NCBI GenBank assembly: GCA_900542125.1
Contig: UQMO01000080.1
Location: forward strand, 1 to 6,906
Direction of reading: 5' to 3'
Source: an uncultured Collinsella sp.
GTDB taxonomy: Bacteria > Actinomycetota > Coriobacteriia > Coriobacteriales > Coriobacteriaceae
Length of the DNA stretch: 6,906 bases
Of this stretch, positions 1 through 5,594 are shown one piece after another. A model generated the notes under the pieces. It ran no database searches and was not told the origin of the DNA. It was given only the letters and a program-made list of their open reading frames with translations. Every line of letters begins with the position of its first letter. The first letter of the stretch is position 1. The position numbers were made by a program, and so were the translations under genes.

Positions 1-2
1 GC

Positions 3-503
3 CTGATGATGGGAACCCGCTGCGGCTCCATCGACCCGGCTACCGTGTGCTACCTGCAGCGTGAGGGCGGCTACAGCTACCAGGAAGTCGACGACATGAT
101 GAACAAGCAGTCTGGTCTGCTTGCTATCTCGGGTATCTCCAACGACGCCCGCGACATCCGCACGCGCGCCTCCGAGGGCGACGAGCGCTGCCTGCTCGCC
201 TTCGATATGTTCGCCTACAAGGCCATGCAGCAGGCCGGCTCCATGATCGCTTCCATGGCGGGCGTGGACACCATCACCTTTACCGCCGGCATCGGCGAGA
301 ACGACTGGTCGATCCGCAAGGCCTTCTGCGACTGCTTTGAGTGGCTGGGCGTGCGTATCGACAACAACAAGAACCGCGAGGCCGTGGGCAACGGTCCGCA
401 GGTCATCAGCGCCGCCGGCTCTTCCGTCACGGTCATGGTCATCCCCACCGACGAGGAATACATGATCGCCCACGACGTCGAGCGCCTGACCAAGAACAAC
501 TAA
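3..503 (+). CDS. ackA: Acetate kinase, C-terminal part (5' end outside window)
   Basis: Acetate kinase interconverts acetyl phosphate + ADP and acetate + ATP, the substrate-level phosphorylation step of acetate fermentation in the cytosol. The visible 166 residues are the C-terminal ~40% of a protein usually near 400 residues. The frame is open to the left edge, so the start lies outside. Family landmarks are the opening MGTRCGSIDPATV segment, then SGISNDARDIR, the acidic/aromatic helix around FDMFAYKAMQQAGS, the nucleotide-site loop FTAGIGENDWSIR, and the late ExLGVRIDNNKN-like segment. The TAA stop is at 501-503, followed 22 bases later by a strong hairpin terminator. Its usual partner, pta, is the next gene but on the opposite strand. 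Nothing in the visible part is damaged. Identification is from motifs and is secure; the operon context to the left is unknown. Confidence 0.96.
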   Translation: MMMGTRCGSIDPATVCYLQREGGYSYQEVDDMMNKQSGLLAISGISNDARDIRTRASEGDERCLLAFDMFAYKAMQQAGSMIASMAGVDTITFTAGIGENDWSIRKAFCDCFEWLGVRIDNNKNREAVGNGPQVISAAGSSVTVMVIPTDEEYMIAHDVERLTKNN

Positions 504-525
504 CGCATTCGTCTGTAATTGACAA

Positions 526-559
526 AAAGGCCTCCAGAGCAACAGCTCCGGAGGCCTTT
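526..559. terminator. Intrinsic terminator after ackA
   Basis: A 10-bp perfect stem (526-535 with 550-559, AAAGGCCTCC/GGAGGCCTTT) is extended through one A-C mismatch by a 4-bp GAGC/GCTC stem closed by an AACA loop. On the + strand the stem ends in CCTTTCTACT. On the - strand the hairpin is followed by TTTTTGTC, so it may work in both directions. It sits 22 bases after the ackA stop and most simply terminates ackA transcription. Confidence 0.8.
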
Positions 560-709
560 CTACTAGCAGGCGGAAATTCCAATCCCAAAGTGATCGTCAC
601 CAGCAACGCCTGCGCTCCCAACAACGGCACCCGATCATTCAGATTCTCAGCCCCAGCTCGTAGCCAAGCCGCCGTCCGCCCCAGATCCCCTGAGCACCAC
701 GTGGCGGCA
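560..709. other. Intergenic stretch without a gene; possible decayed - strand reading frame
   Basis: Between the ackA terminator and the long inverted repeat I find no start codon with an RBS and no recognisable product. The - strand frame read from about 702 down to 560 is open. Its translation includes WLRAGAENLNDRV and then a hydrophobic run LLGAQALLVTITLGLEF. This could be the residue of a lost gene, but it could equally be chance in GC-rich DNA. An 8-base palindrome CCACGTGG lies at 697-704. Confidence 0.3.
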
Positions 710-836
710 GGGACCCTACAGGGTAAAGCTCTGAAAACATTCCGCAGGACGCATGAAACCCCCGCCGCACGAAGTGCGCAGCGGGGGTTTCATGCATGTC
801 CGAGGACGTTTTCAGAGCTTTACCCTGTAGGGTCCC
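710..836. repeat. Long inverted repeat between convergent ackA and pta
   Basis: The outer arms 710-738 and 808-836 are perfect 29-base reverse complements. The inner arms 751-765 and 781-795 are perfect over 15 bases (GCATGAAACCCCCGC). An innermost 5-bp stem CGCAC/GTGCG closes on a GAA triloop at 771-773. Between outer and inner arms, 739-750 and 796-807 do not pair base for base, but are alignable with small gaps (GTCC..GGA). The whole 127-base block can therefore fold as one long hairpin. No clear target-site duplication flanks it (left flank GGCGGCA, right flank GAGGGGG). It could be a palindromic MITE-like element that carries a terminator, or just an unusually long bidirectional terminator. 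It encodes nothing I recognise. Confidence 0.85.
751..795. terminator. Core hairpin, probable bidirectional terminator for pta
   Basis: A GC-rich 15-bp stem with A/T-rich outer ends (GAAACCCCCGC / GCGGGGGTTTC) has an additional 5-bp apical stem and a 2-base bulge (779-780). It lies 57 bases beyond the pta stop on the - strand and forms the centre of the longer inverted repeat. The T-tract after the stem is short in both directions (GTTTCATGC), so termination is plausible but not certain. Confidence 0.55.
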
Positions 837-851
837 GAGGGGGTACGTCCG

Positions 852-1832
852 CTACTCAGCCATCTGAGCCTGGACGGCGGTGATGGCCACGACACCCACG
901 ATGTCGTCGGCAGAGCAGCCGCGCGACAGGTCGTTAACCGGCTTGGCGATGCCCTGCAGGATGGGGCCGTAAGCGTCGGCGCCGGCGAAGCGCTGGACCA
1001 GCTTGTAGCCGATGTTGCCGGCCTCGAGGTCGGGGAACACGAGCACGTTGGCCTTACCGGCAACGGAGGAACCGGGAGCCTTGAGCTGGGCGACGGTGGG
1101 AACGATGGCGGCGTCGAGCTGCAGGTCGCCATCGATGGCGAGCTCGGGAGCCTTCTCCTTGCAGAACTTCACAGCCTCCTGGACCTTCTTGGCGACCTCG
1201 CCGCCGGCGGAGCCCATGGTGGAGTAGGAGAGCATGGCCACGTGCGGCTCAACGTTGCCCATGAAGGTGGACCAGGAGTGAGCGGAGGCGATGGCGATCT
1301 CGGAGAGCTCGTCGGAGGACGGGTTGATGTTGAGGCCGCAGTCGGCGAAGATCAGCGTGCCGTCGGTGCCGAACTGCGGAGTGTCGGTGCACATCACGAA
1401 GAAGGCCGACACCAACTTGGTGCCCGGGGCGGTCTTGAGGATCTGCAGCGCGGGGCGCAGCGTGTCGGCGGTGGAGTGGCAGGCGCCGGAGACCAGGCCG
1501 TCGGCGTCGCCCATCTTGACCATCATGGTGCCAAAGTAGGTAGCATCCATCACCTGGGCGCGAGCCTGCTCGATGGTGACGCCCTTCTTGGCGCGGAGCT
1601 CGGCAAACTTCTGCGCGTACTCCTCGTGCTTCTCGGCATTGCGCGGGTCGATGACGGTAGCGCCGGGAACGTTGATCTCGTCGGGGTTGCCCAGGATGAC
1701 GATCTTTGCCAGGCCCTCCTCGATGATCTTGGTGGCTGCGACGATGGTGCGCGGATCCTCGCCCTCGGGCAGGACGATCGTCTTAAGGTCGGCCTTGGCG
1801 GCAGACTTCATACGGTTAAGGAAATCGCTCAT
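852..1832 (-). CDS. pta: Phosphate acetyltransferase (short form)
   Basis: Transfers the acetyl group of acetyl-CoA to phosphate, giving acetyl phosphate for acetate kinase; cytosolic, in the acetate branch of fermentation. The 326-residue length matches the single-domain form of the family, with no N-terminal DRTGG/regulatory extension. Motifs in order: LPEGEDPR (21-28), MGDADGLVSGACHSTADTL (107-125), SYSTMGSAGGEVAKKV (202-217), FPDLEAGNIGYKLVQR (266-281), GPILQGIAKPVNDLSRG (289-305), and the C-terminal DDIVGVVAITAVQAQ. The ATG at 1832-1830 is preceded on the - strand by AAGGAG with a five-base spacer, which fixes the start. Stop is TAG at 852-854. It is divergent from glf and convergent with ackA, so it is transcribed alone, unlike the common pta-ackA operon. 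All conserved segments look intact. Confidence 0.97.
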   Translation of the reverse strand: MSDFLNRMKSAAKADLKTIVLPEGEDPRTIVAATKIIEEGLAKIVILGNPDEINVPGATVIDPRNAEKHEEYAQKFAELRAKKGVTIEQARAQVMDATYFGTMMVKMGDADGLVSGACHSTADTLRPALQILKTAPGTKLVSAFFVMCTDTPQFGTDGTLIFADCGLNINPSSDELSEIAIASAHSWSTFMGNVEPHVAMLSYSTMGSAGGEVAKKVQEAVKFCKEKAPELAIDGDLQLDAAIVPTVAQLKAPGSSVAGKANVLVFPDLEAGNIGYKLVQRFAGADAYGPILQGIAKPVNDLSRGCSADDIVGVVAITAVQAQMAE

Positions 1833-1884
1833 GTTACTCCTTACAAGCGTTTCGCTAAGCTCCAGGCGCCTGACTGCACACGAA

Positions 1885-1907
1885 TAAACCCGCTGCTAGC
1901 GGGTTTA
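1885..1907. promoter_or_regulatory. Hairpin in the probable pta leader
   Basis: A perfect 10-bp stem (TAAACCCGCT at 1885-1894 with AGCGGGTTTA at 1898-1907) has a GCT triloop. In the pta direction the stem ends in GGGTTTATTCG, a poor T-tract. If pta starts from the proposed TATAAT at 1960-1965, this hairpin is in its 5' untranslated RNA, about 50 bases before the start codon. It may stabilise or attenuate the message, or block read-through from elsewhere; the function is unproven. A 10-base palindrome CAGGCGCCTG follows at 1863-1872. Confidence 0.5.
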
Positions 1908-1959
1908 CCTTTCAATAATGTACGCCGCGGTGCTTGAGCTTTCCTTGTGTGGCAAGCTC

Positions 1960-1965
1960 ATTATA
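1960..1965 (-). promoter_or_regulatory. Probable -10 box of the pta promoter
   Basis: The - strand reads a perfect TATAAT here, about 130 bases ahead of the pta start. No good TTGACA lies 16-18 bases upstream (the best window reads GCGATT), so the -35 is weak or activator-dependent. The predicted start site would place the 1885-1907 hairpin in the leader. Confidence 0.45.
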
Positions 1966-1979
1966 GGACGCATTAGCGC

Positions 1980-1985
1980 TATAAT
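1980..1985 (+). promoter_or_regulatory. Probable -10 box of the glf promoter
   Basis: A perfect TATAAT on the + strand, about 80 bases before the glf start. The expected -35 position (about 1957-1962) reads CTCATT, a poor match, and overlaps the opposing pta -10 box. With the - strand TATAAT at 1960-1965 it forms an inverted pair separated by 14 bases, so polymerase probably cannot occupy both promoters at once. Confidence 0.45.
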
Positions 1986-2001
1986 CGCTCTGATAAATAT
2001 G

Positions 2002-2049
2002 TCTCGAAGAATGTTCGAGAAAAGCCCAGCTAACGAGCCCGTGGCTTTT
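2002..2049 (+). promoter_or_regulatory. Two adjacent dyads in the glf leader
   Basis: The first dyad is TCTCGAA (2002-2008) with TTCGAGA (2014-2020), loop GAATG. The second is AAAAGCC (2020-2026) with GGCTTTT (2043-2049), loop of 16 bases, ending five bases before the ribosome-binding site. Both lie downstream of the proposed glf start site. The first could be a protein operator and the second a weak attenuator or RNA fold near the RBS. There is no match to a riboswitch I know. Confidence 0.35.
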
Positions 2050-2063
2050 GACAAGGAGTATCG

Positions 2064-3266
2064 ATGCAGATTACCTCAGGCCTGCCTGAAGGCTTTAACG
2101 CCGGCGCATACGACATGATTGTTGTCGGTGCCGGATATGCCGGTGCCGTTTGTGCCCGCCGTCTCGCCGAGACCATCGGCTATCGCGTTGCCGTTCTGGA
2201 GCGTCGTAGCCACATTGCGGGCAACGCTTACGACTGCGCTGATGAGGCCGGGATCCTTATCCACGAGTACGGTCCGCACATCTACCACACTTTTAACGAG
2301 CGCGTCCATAATTTCCTGTCGCGCTTTACCAAGTGGACGGACTATCAGCACAAGGTGCTCGCCAACATCAACGGTACCCTTATGCCCGTGCCCTTTAACC
2401 ACGCGAGCCTCAAGCTCGCCTTTGGCGATGAGCGCGGCGAGGAGCTGTATCAGAAGCTCGTGGAGACCTTTGGCAAGGATGTCAAGGTGCCCATTATGGA
2501 GCTGCGTAAGAAGAACGACCCCGACTTGGCCGAGGTCGCTGATTACGTCTACGAGAACGTCTTTTTGCATTACACCATGAAGCAGTGGGGCCAGACGCCC
2601 GACCAGATTGATCCCTCGATCACCGGCCGTGTTCCCGTCTTTGTGGGCGATGATGACCGCTACTTCCCGCAGGCTCCCTTCCAGGGCATGCCGCAGGACG
2701 GCTATACCGCGCTGTTTGAGCATATGCTCGACCACGATCTGATTGATGTGTTCTGCGACGTGGACGCCCGCGACCTCTTCGAGATCGACGAGACCACCGT
2801 CAAGATCGACGGTAAGGTCTATGGCGGCGAGATCGTCTACACCGGTCCGCTCGACGAGCTGTTCAATCTCGACCTGGGCGCCCTGCCGTACCGTACGCTC
2901 GACATGAAGTTCGAGACGCTCGATATGGATCAGTTCCAGCCCGTGGGCACCGTCAACTACACCACGAGCGAGGATTACACGCGCATCACTGAGTTCAAGA
3001 ATATGACTGGCCAGGTCCTGCCCGGCAAGACCACCATCATGAAGGAATACTCCAAGGCCTATACGCCCGGCTCGGGTGAGACGCCGTACTACGCCATTCT
3101 TGAGCCCGAGAACCGTGAGCTCTATGAGCGCTATCTTGAGCGCGTCCAGAACCTGACGAACTTCCACCCGGTGGGTCGTCTGGCCGAGTATCGTTACTAC
3201 GATATGGACGCTGTGACCAATTCCGCCCTCGATCTTTCGGATGAGATTATCGCCTGCCATGCATAA
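2064..3266 (+). CDS. glf: UDP-galactopyranose mutase
   Basis: A flavoenzyme that isomerises UDP-galactopyranose to UDP-galactofuranose, the donor for galactofuranose-containing surface glycans; cytosolic. The 400 residues carry the FAD Rossmann motif GAGYAG (22-27), acidic strand end ER (46-47), HIAGN (50-54, where GGN is more usual), the substrate-loop region HEYGPHIYHT (67-76), ITGRVP with the expected active-site arginine (R189), YFPQAP (200-205), YTGP (259-262), YTRITEFK (305-312) with the second conserved arginine R307, and the C-terminal FAD-contact segment GRLAEYRYYDMD (371-382). The ATG at 2064 has AAGGAG five bases upstream. It gives a ~17-residue N-terminal extension compared with starting at the internal ATG at 2115, which lacks as good an RBS. 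The stop codon overlaps the next gene by 8 bases, so the two are probably translated together. Confidence 0.96.
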   Translation: MQITSGLPEGFNAGAYDMIVVGAGYAGAVCARRLAETIGYRVAVLERRSHIAGNAYDCADEAGILIHEYGPHIYHTFNERVHNFLSRFTKWTDYQHKVLANINGTLMPVPFNHASLKLAFGDERGEELYQKLVETFGKDVKVPIMELRKKNDPDLAEVADYVYENVFLHYTMKQWGQTPDQIDPSITGRVPVFVGDDDRYFPQAPFQGMPQDGYTALFEHMLDHDLIDVFCDVDARDLFEIDETTVKIDGKVYGGEIVYTGPLDELFNLDLGALPYRTLDMKFETLDMDQFQPVGTVNYTTSEDYTRITEFKNMTGQVLPGKTTIMKEYSKAYTPGSGETPYYAILEPENRELYERYLERVQNLTNFHPVGRLAEYRYYDMDAVTNSALDLSDEIIACHA

Positions 3267-4290
3267 AGTCATAACATTCGGTATTCCCTCGTATAACGCC
3301 GCCAAGGACATGGACCATTGCATCACCTCCATCTTGGAGGGGAGCAATTACGCCACCGATATCGAGATTATCGTGGTGGACGACGGCTCCAAGGACGAGA
3401 CGGCCGCCAAGGCCGACGAGTGGGAGGCACGTTATCCCGGTATCATTCGCGCGGTACACCAGGAGAACGGCGGCCACGGTATTGCCGTTCTTTCGGGTCT
3501 GCGCGAGGCGCAGGGCACCTACTACAAGGTCGTCGACTCGGACGACTGGCTCGACGCTGCGGCTCTTTCGACCATGCTTTCGATTCTGCGCGGCTTTGAG
3601 GAGCGCGACCAGCGCGTTGACCTGTTTATCTCGAACTACGTGTACGAGAAGGTTTACGAGGGCACGCATACCGCTATTGGCTACAAATTTGCCCTGCCGC
3701 GCAAGAAGATCTTTTCCTGGGATCAGATCGGTCATTTCCGCCTGGACCAGAACCTACTCATGCACAGCCTGTGCTATCGCACGGATGTGCTGCGCGAGTC
3801 CAACCTTCCCATGCCGCCGCACACGTTCTATGTGGACAACATCTACGCCTACGTGCCGCTGCCGCGTTGCAAGACCATGTACTACGCCGACATCGACCTC
3901 TATCGCTACTTTATCGGTCGCGAGGGCCAGAGTGTCAACGAGGCCACGATGGTCAAGCGTCTGGACCAGCAGTTCCGTGTGACGCGTATCATGATGGAGT
4001 CGTACCACCTGTACAGCGATGTTGAGTCGTCGCGTCTGCGCTCGTACATGATGGGCTATTTCACCATGATGATGGCGATCTGCTCGGTGCTCACCAAGCT
4101 TTCCGAGGAAGATTGCGCCGACGAGCGCCTAAAGACGCTGTGGAATGATTTGAAGGCCTACGACGAGCGTATGTATCGTCGTGCCCGCTACGGCGTGGTC
4201 GGGTTCTTCACCAATCTGCGCGGTCGTGCCGGTGACAAAACCACACTCGGCCTATACCGTCTTGCTTCAAAGATCTTCAAATTCAACTAG
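3259..4290 (+). CDS. Family 2 glycosyltransferase (GT-A fold), surface glycan synthesis
   Basis: A predicted nucleotide-sugar-dependent glycosyltransferase acting at the cytosolic face on a surface polysaccharide or glycolipid. With the ATG at 3259 it has 343 residues and opens with the typical first strand VITFGIPSYNAA (4-15). VVDDGS (39-44) and the metal-binding DSDD (93-96, in VVDSDDWLD) follow, then an acceptor-side YVDNIYAYVPL segment (191-201) whose acidic residue could be the base. There is no transmembrane helix or signal peptide. An in-frame ATG at 3241 would add six residues; I prefer 3259 because GT2 proteins start just before this strand and the ATG gives a tight 8-base overlap with glf (TAA at 3264-3266). 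Neither start has a clear RBS, so coupling to glf translation is likely. Its place after glf suggests a galactofuranosyltransferase, but the sugar and acceptor cannot be read from sequence. Confidence 0.9.
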   Translation: MHKVITFGIPSYNAAKDMDHCITSILEGSNYATDIEIIVVDDGSKDETAAKADEWEARYPGIIRAVHQENGGHGIAVLSGLREAQGTYYKVVDSDDWLDAAALSTMLSILRGFEERDQRVDLFISNYVYEKVYEGTHTAIGYKFALPRKKIFSWDQIGHFRLDQNLLMHSLCYRTDVLRESNLPMPPHTFYVDNIYAYVPLPRCKTMYYADIDLYRYFIGREGQSVNEATMVKRLDQQFRVTRIMMESYHLYSDVESSRLRSYMMGYFTMMMAICSVLTKLSEEDCADERLKTLWNDLKAYDERMYRRARYGVVGFFTNLRGRAGDKTTLGLYRLASKIFKFN

Positions 4291-4322
4291 CTGCTGAGTA
4301 ATCGCTGCTGATAGGTTGACTG

Positions 4323-4400
4323 GGCCCCTTGGCCTTTAGTTTGCTACTGCGAACAGTCCTGCTCGCACGGAACTTGTATCAAACTAAAGGCCAAGGGGCC
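4323..4400. repeat. Long inverted repeat downstream of the glycosyltransferase gene
   Basis: The arms 4323-4343 and 4380-4400 are perfect 21-base reverse complements (each begins GGCCCCTTGGCC when read inward). The 36-base interior contains a 5-bp stem TGCGA (4348-4352) / TCGCA (4363-4367). Neither side is followed by a T-tract, so it is an atypical intrinsic terminator, although it lies between the convergent glycosyltransferase and P1-hydrolase genes where a bidirectional terminator would be expected. It is the centre of a larger imperfect inverted repeat spanning about 4255-4458. Confidence 0.85.
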
Positions 4401-4404
4401 TCTG

Positions 4405-4470
4405 CTATAAGAATCGATTGTCAGGCTGCCTGAATTTGAAGATCTTCGACGCGCGGTACACAGGGGCCTG
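4405..4470 (-). pseudogene. Inverted 3' tail of a glycosyltransferase paralogue (remnant)
   Basis: Read on the - strand this stretch encodes QAPVYRASKIFKFRQPDNRFL followed by TAG (4405-4407). The neighbouring + strand glycosyltransferase ends LYRLASKIFKFN. The two share a 16-base identical block (4270-4285 against 4431-4446). Just upstream of it, TACCGT, GCT and TCA codons are matched by TACCGC, GCG and TCG, with one leucine codon missing. Differences confined to third codon positions are what two diverged coding copies would show, so I read this as the 3' end of a convergent paralogous gene whose body has been lost. No start or upstream domain remains: the P1-hydrolase gene begins its coding 55 bases away. 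Chance or a copied terminator region is the alternative. Confidence 0.5.
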
Positions 4471-4522
4471 GGCTGAAAAAATCTTAGTTGTTAGTCGGTC
4501 GGAGGCGGGCGGTCGAGTGAGA

Positions 4523-5524
4523 TTACTTCGCAGCACCTGGGATTCCGTGGGAGGTTTTGGCGGATTTCGCTCCGTTTACGATGGCGGTTTGCAAAGTCCT
4601 TACGGCGAGCATGCCCAGCAGGTCTAGGGGAATGGCGGCGCTTGCCTGGGCGCCCAGTTTGCCGCTGGCGAGGGTGTAGATGGTGTCGCCGTCGTTGGTG
4701 GTGTGCGTGGGACGGATGGCGTGTGCGTAGGCGTCTGCGGCCATCTGGGAGACCTTGGTGGCTTGTGCCTTAGTGAGTTCCACGTTGGTGACGATGCAGC
4801 TGATGGTGGTGTTGGTGCGGTCGAGCGGCATCTGCATGGATCCGGCGGCGGCAAAGGCTGCGAGTTCCATGTCGACGATTTGGTCACTATCGGCTGCGGC
4901 GCGCATGCCGGCGACCCACTCGCCGGTGAAGGGGTCGACAACGTTGCCGCAGGCGTTGACCGAGACCACGGCGCCCACCTTGATGGGGCCGAGCGCCACG
5001 GCGGCAGCGCCAAGGCCGGCCTTCATGCAGGTGGCGGGGCCCATGAGCTTGCCTACAGTGGCGCCGGTGCCGGCACCTACGTTGCCCTGTTCGAGCTTGG
5101 TGGGGGTGTTGTCGAGTGCTTCGCGCACGGCGGCGATGCCGGCCTCAATGTCGGGGCGCACGGTGGGGTCGCCAAAGGCAAGGTCGAAGATACAGCTGGA
5201 GCACACGATGGGCACCTGCGTGGAGCCGACGGGAAGGCCAATGCCGCGGCTCTCAAGCTCGCGAGCGACGCCGCTTGCAGCCTCGAGGCCAAAGGCCGAT
5301 CCACCCGAAAGGCAGACGGCGTGGACCTTGTCGACGGTGTTCTCAGGTCGCAGCAGGTCGGTTTCGCGCGATGCTGGAGCACCGCCGCGTACGTCAACGC
5401 CGCCGGTGGCGCCCTCGGGTGCCACGATTACGGTGCAACCGGTGCCGGCCTCCTCGTCCGTATAGTTGCCAAAGCAAAAGCCATCGACATCGCAGACGTC
5501 AATGGCCTCGAGCAGTGTATCCAT
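4523..5524 (-). CDS. P1/S58-family Ntn-hydrolase (DmpA / NylC-like aminopeptidase-amidase)
   Basis: A self-processing amidohydrolase of the peptidase S58 (DmpA) group, whose members include L-aminopeptidase/D-esterase and nylon-oligomer hydrolase NylC. The proenzyme cuts itself to expose an N-terminal Ser or Thr nucleophile. The 333 residues show an N-terminal GCTVIVAPEGATGGVDVRGG-like segment (29-48), LSGGSAFGLEAASGV (72-86), GNVGAGTGATVGK (147-159), VNACGNVVDP (189-198), TNTTISCIVTN (237-247) and HTTNDGDTIYTLASG (274-288). As I recall NylC, its nucleophile is Thr267 after Asn266, with Asp306 and Asp308. Here Asn238-Thr239, Asp278 and Asp280 have exactly the same spacing, so Thr239 is the likely nucleophile; Asn190 and Lys159 are candidate partners. 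The start has AGGAG six to seven bases upstream. No signal peptide is visible. The physiological substrate is unknown; a small peptide or amide is an inference. Confidence 0.9.
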   Translation of the reverse strand: MDTLLEAIDVCDVDGFCFGNYTDEEAGTGCTVIVAPEGATGGVDVRGGAPASRETDLLRPENTVDKVHAVCLSGGSAFGLEAASGVARELESRGIGLPVGSTQVPIVCSSCIFDLAFGDPTVRPDIEAGIAAVREALDNTPTKLEQGNVGAGTGATVGKLMGPATCMKAGLGAAAVALGPIKVGAVVSVNACGNVVDPFTGEWVAGMRAAADSDQIVDMELAAFAAAGSMQMPLDRTNTTISCIVTNVELTKAQATKVSQMAADAYAHAIRPTHTTNDGDTIYTLASGKLGAQASAAIPLDLLGMLAVRTLQTAIVNGAKSAKTSHGIPGAAK

Positions 5525-5594
5525 GTTTAACTCCTATCGGTTTTCCGCCGCGCCTTGTGCCCGGTCGGGATCCGCACGGTACGCCAAAATTGTA

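Larger units (their letters stand above)
4291..4522. other. Intergenic region between convergent genes
   Basis: Besides the 4323-4400 inverted repeat and the inverted glycosyltransferase tail, this region contains a 10-base palindrome GAAGATCTTC (4438-4447). On the - strand there is a run of six T at about 4476-4481, which has no convincing hairpin before it. Apart from the glycosyltransferase-tail remnant I see no gene. Confidence 0.6.

Noticed and set aside
2002..2020. LexA/SOS-type box in the glf leader (TCGAAGAATGTTCGA)
   Set aside because: The actinobacterial/Gram-positive box needs CGAAC-N4-GTTCG. Here the left half lacks the C and the spacing is one base short, and glf is not an SOS gene.
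2048..2053. TTGACA -35 element just before the glf start
   Set aside because: It overlaps the ribosome-binding site, and no -10 box follows at a suitable distance inside the gene start; the match is incidental.
3241..3258. ATG at 3241 as the glycosyltransferase start
   Set aside because: It is possible, but it adds a six-residue extension not expected before the first GT-A strand and has no RBS; kept only as an alternative.
2076..3347. 423-residue - strand open frame opposite glf
   Set aside because: It is a shadow of the high-GC glf codon pattern: no RBS, no known motifs, and it runs through the complete, motif-rich glf gene.
4475..4481. Six-T run on the - strand as a terminator for the P1-hydrolase gene
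   Set aside because: No hairpin precedes it within the required distance; only direct repeats of GACCG are found upstream.
4703..5530. Long + strand open frame opposite the P1 hydrolase
   Set aside because: Low-complexity Gly/Ala-rich antisense translation with no motifs; the - strand gene has the full catalytic set and an RBS.
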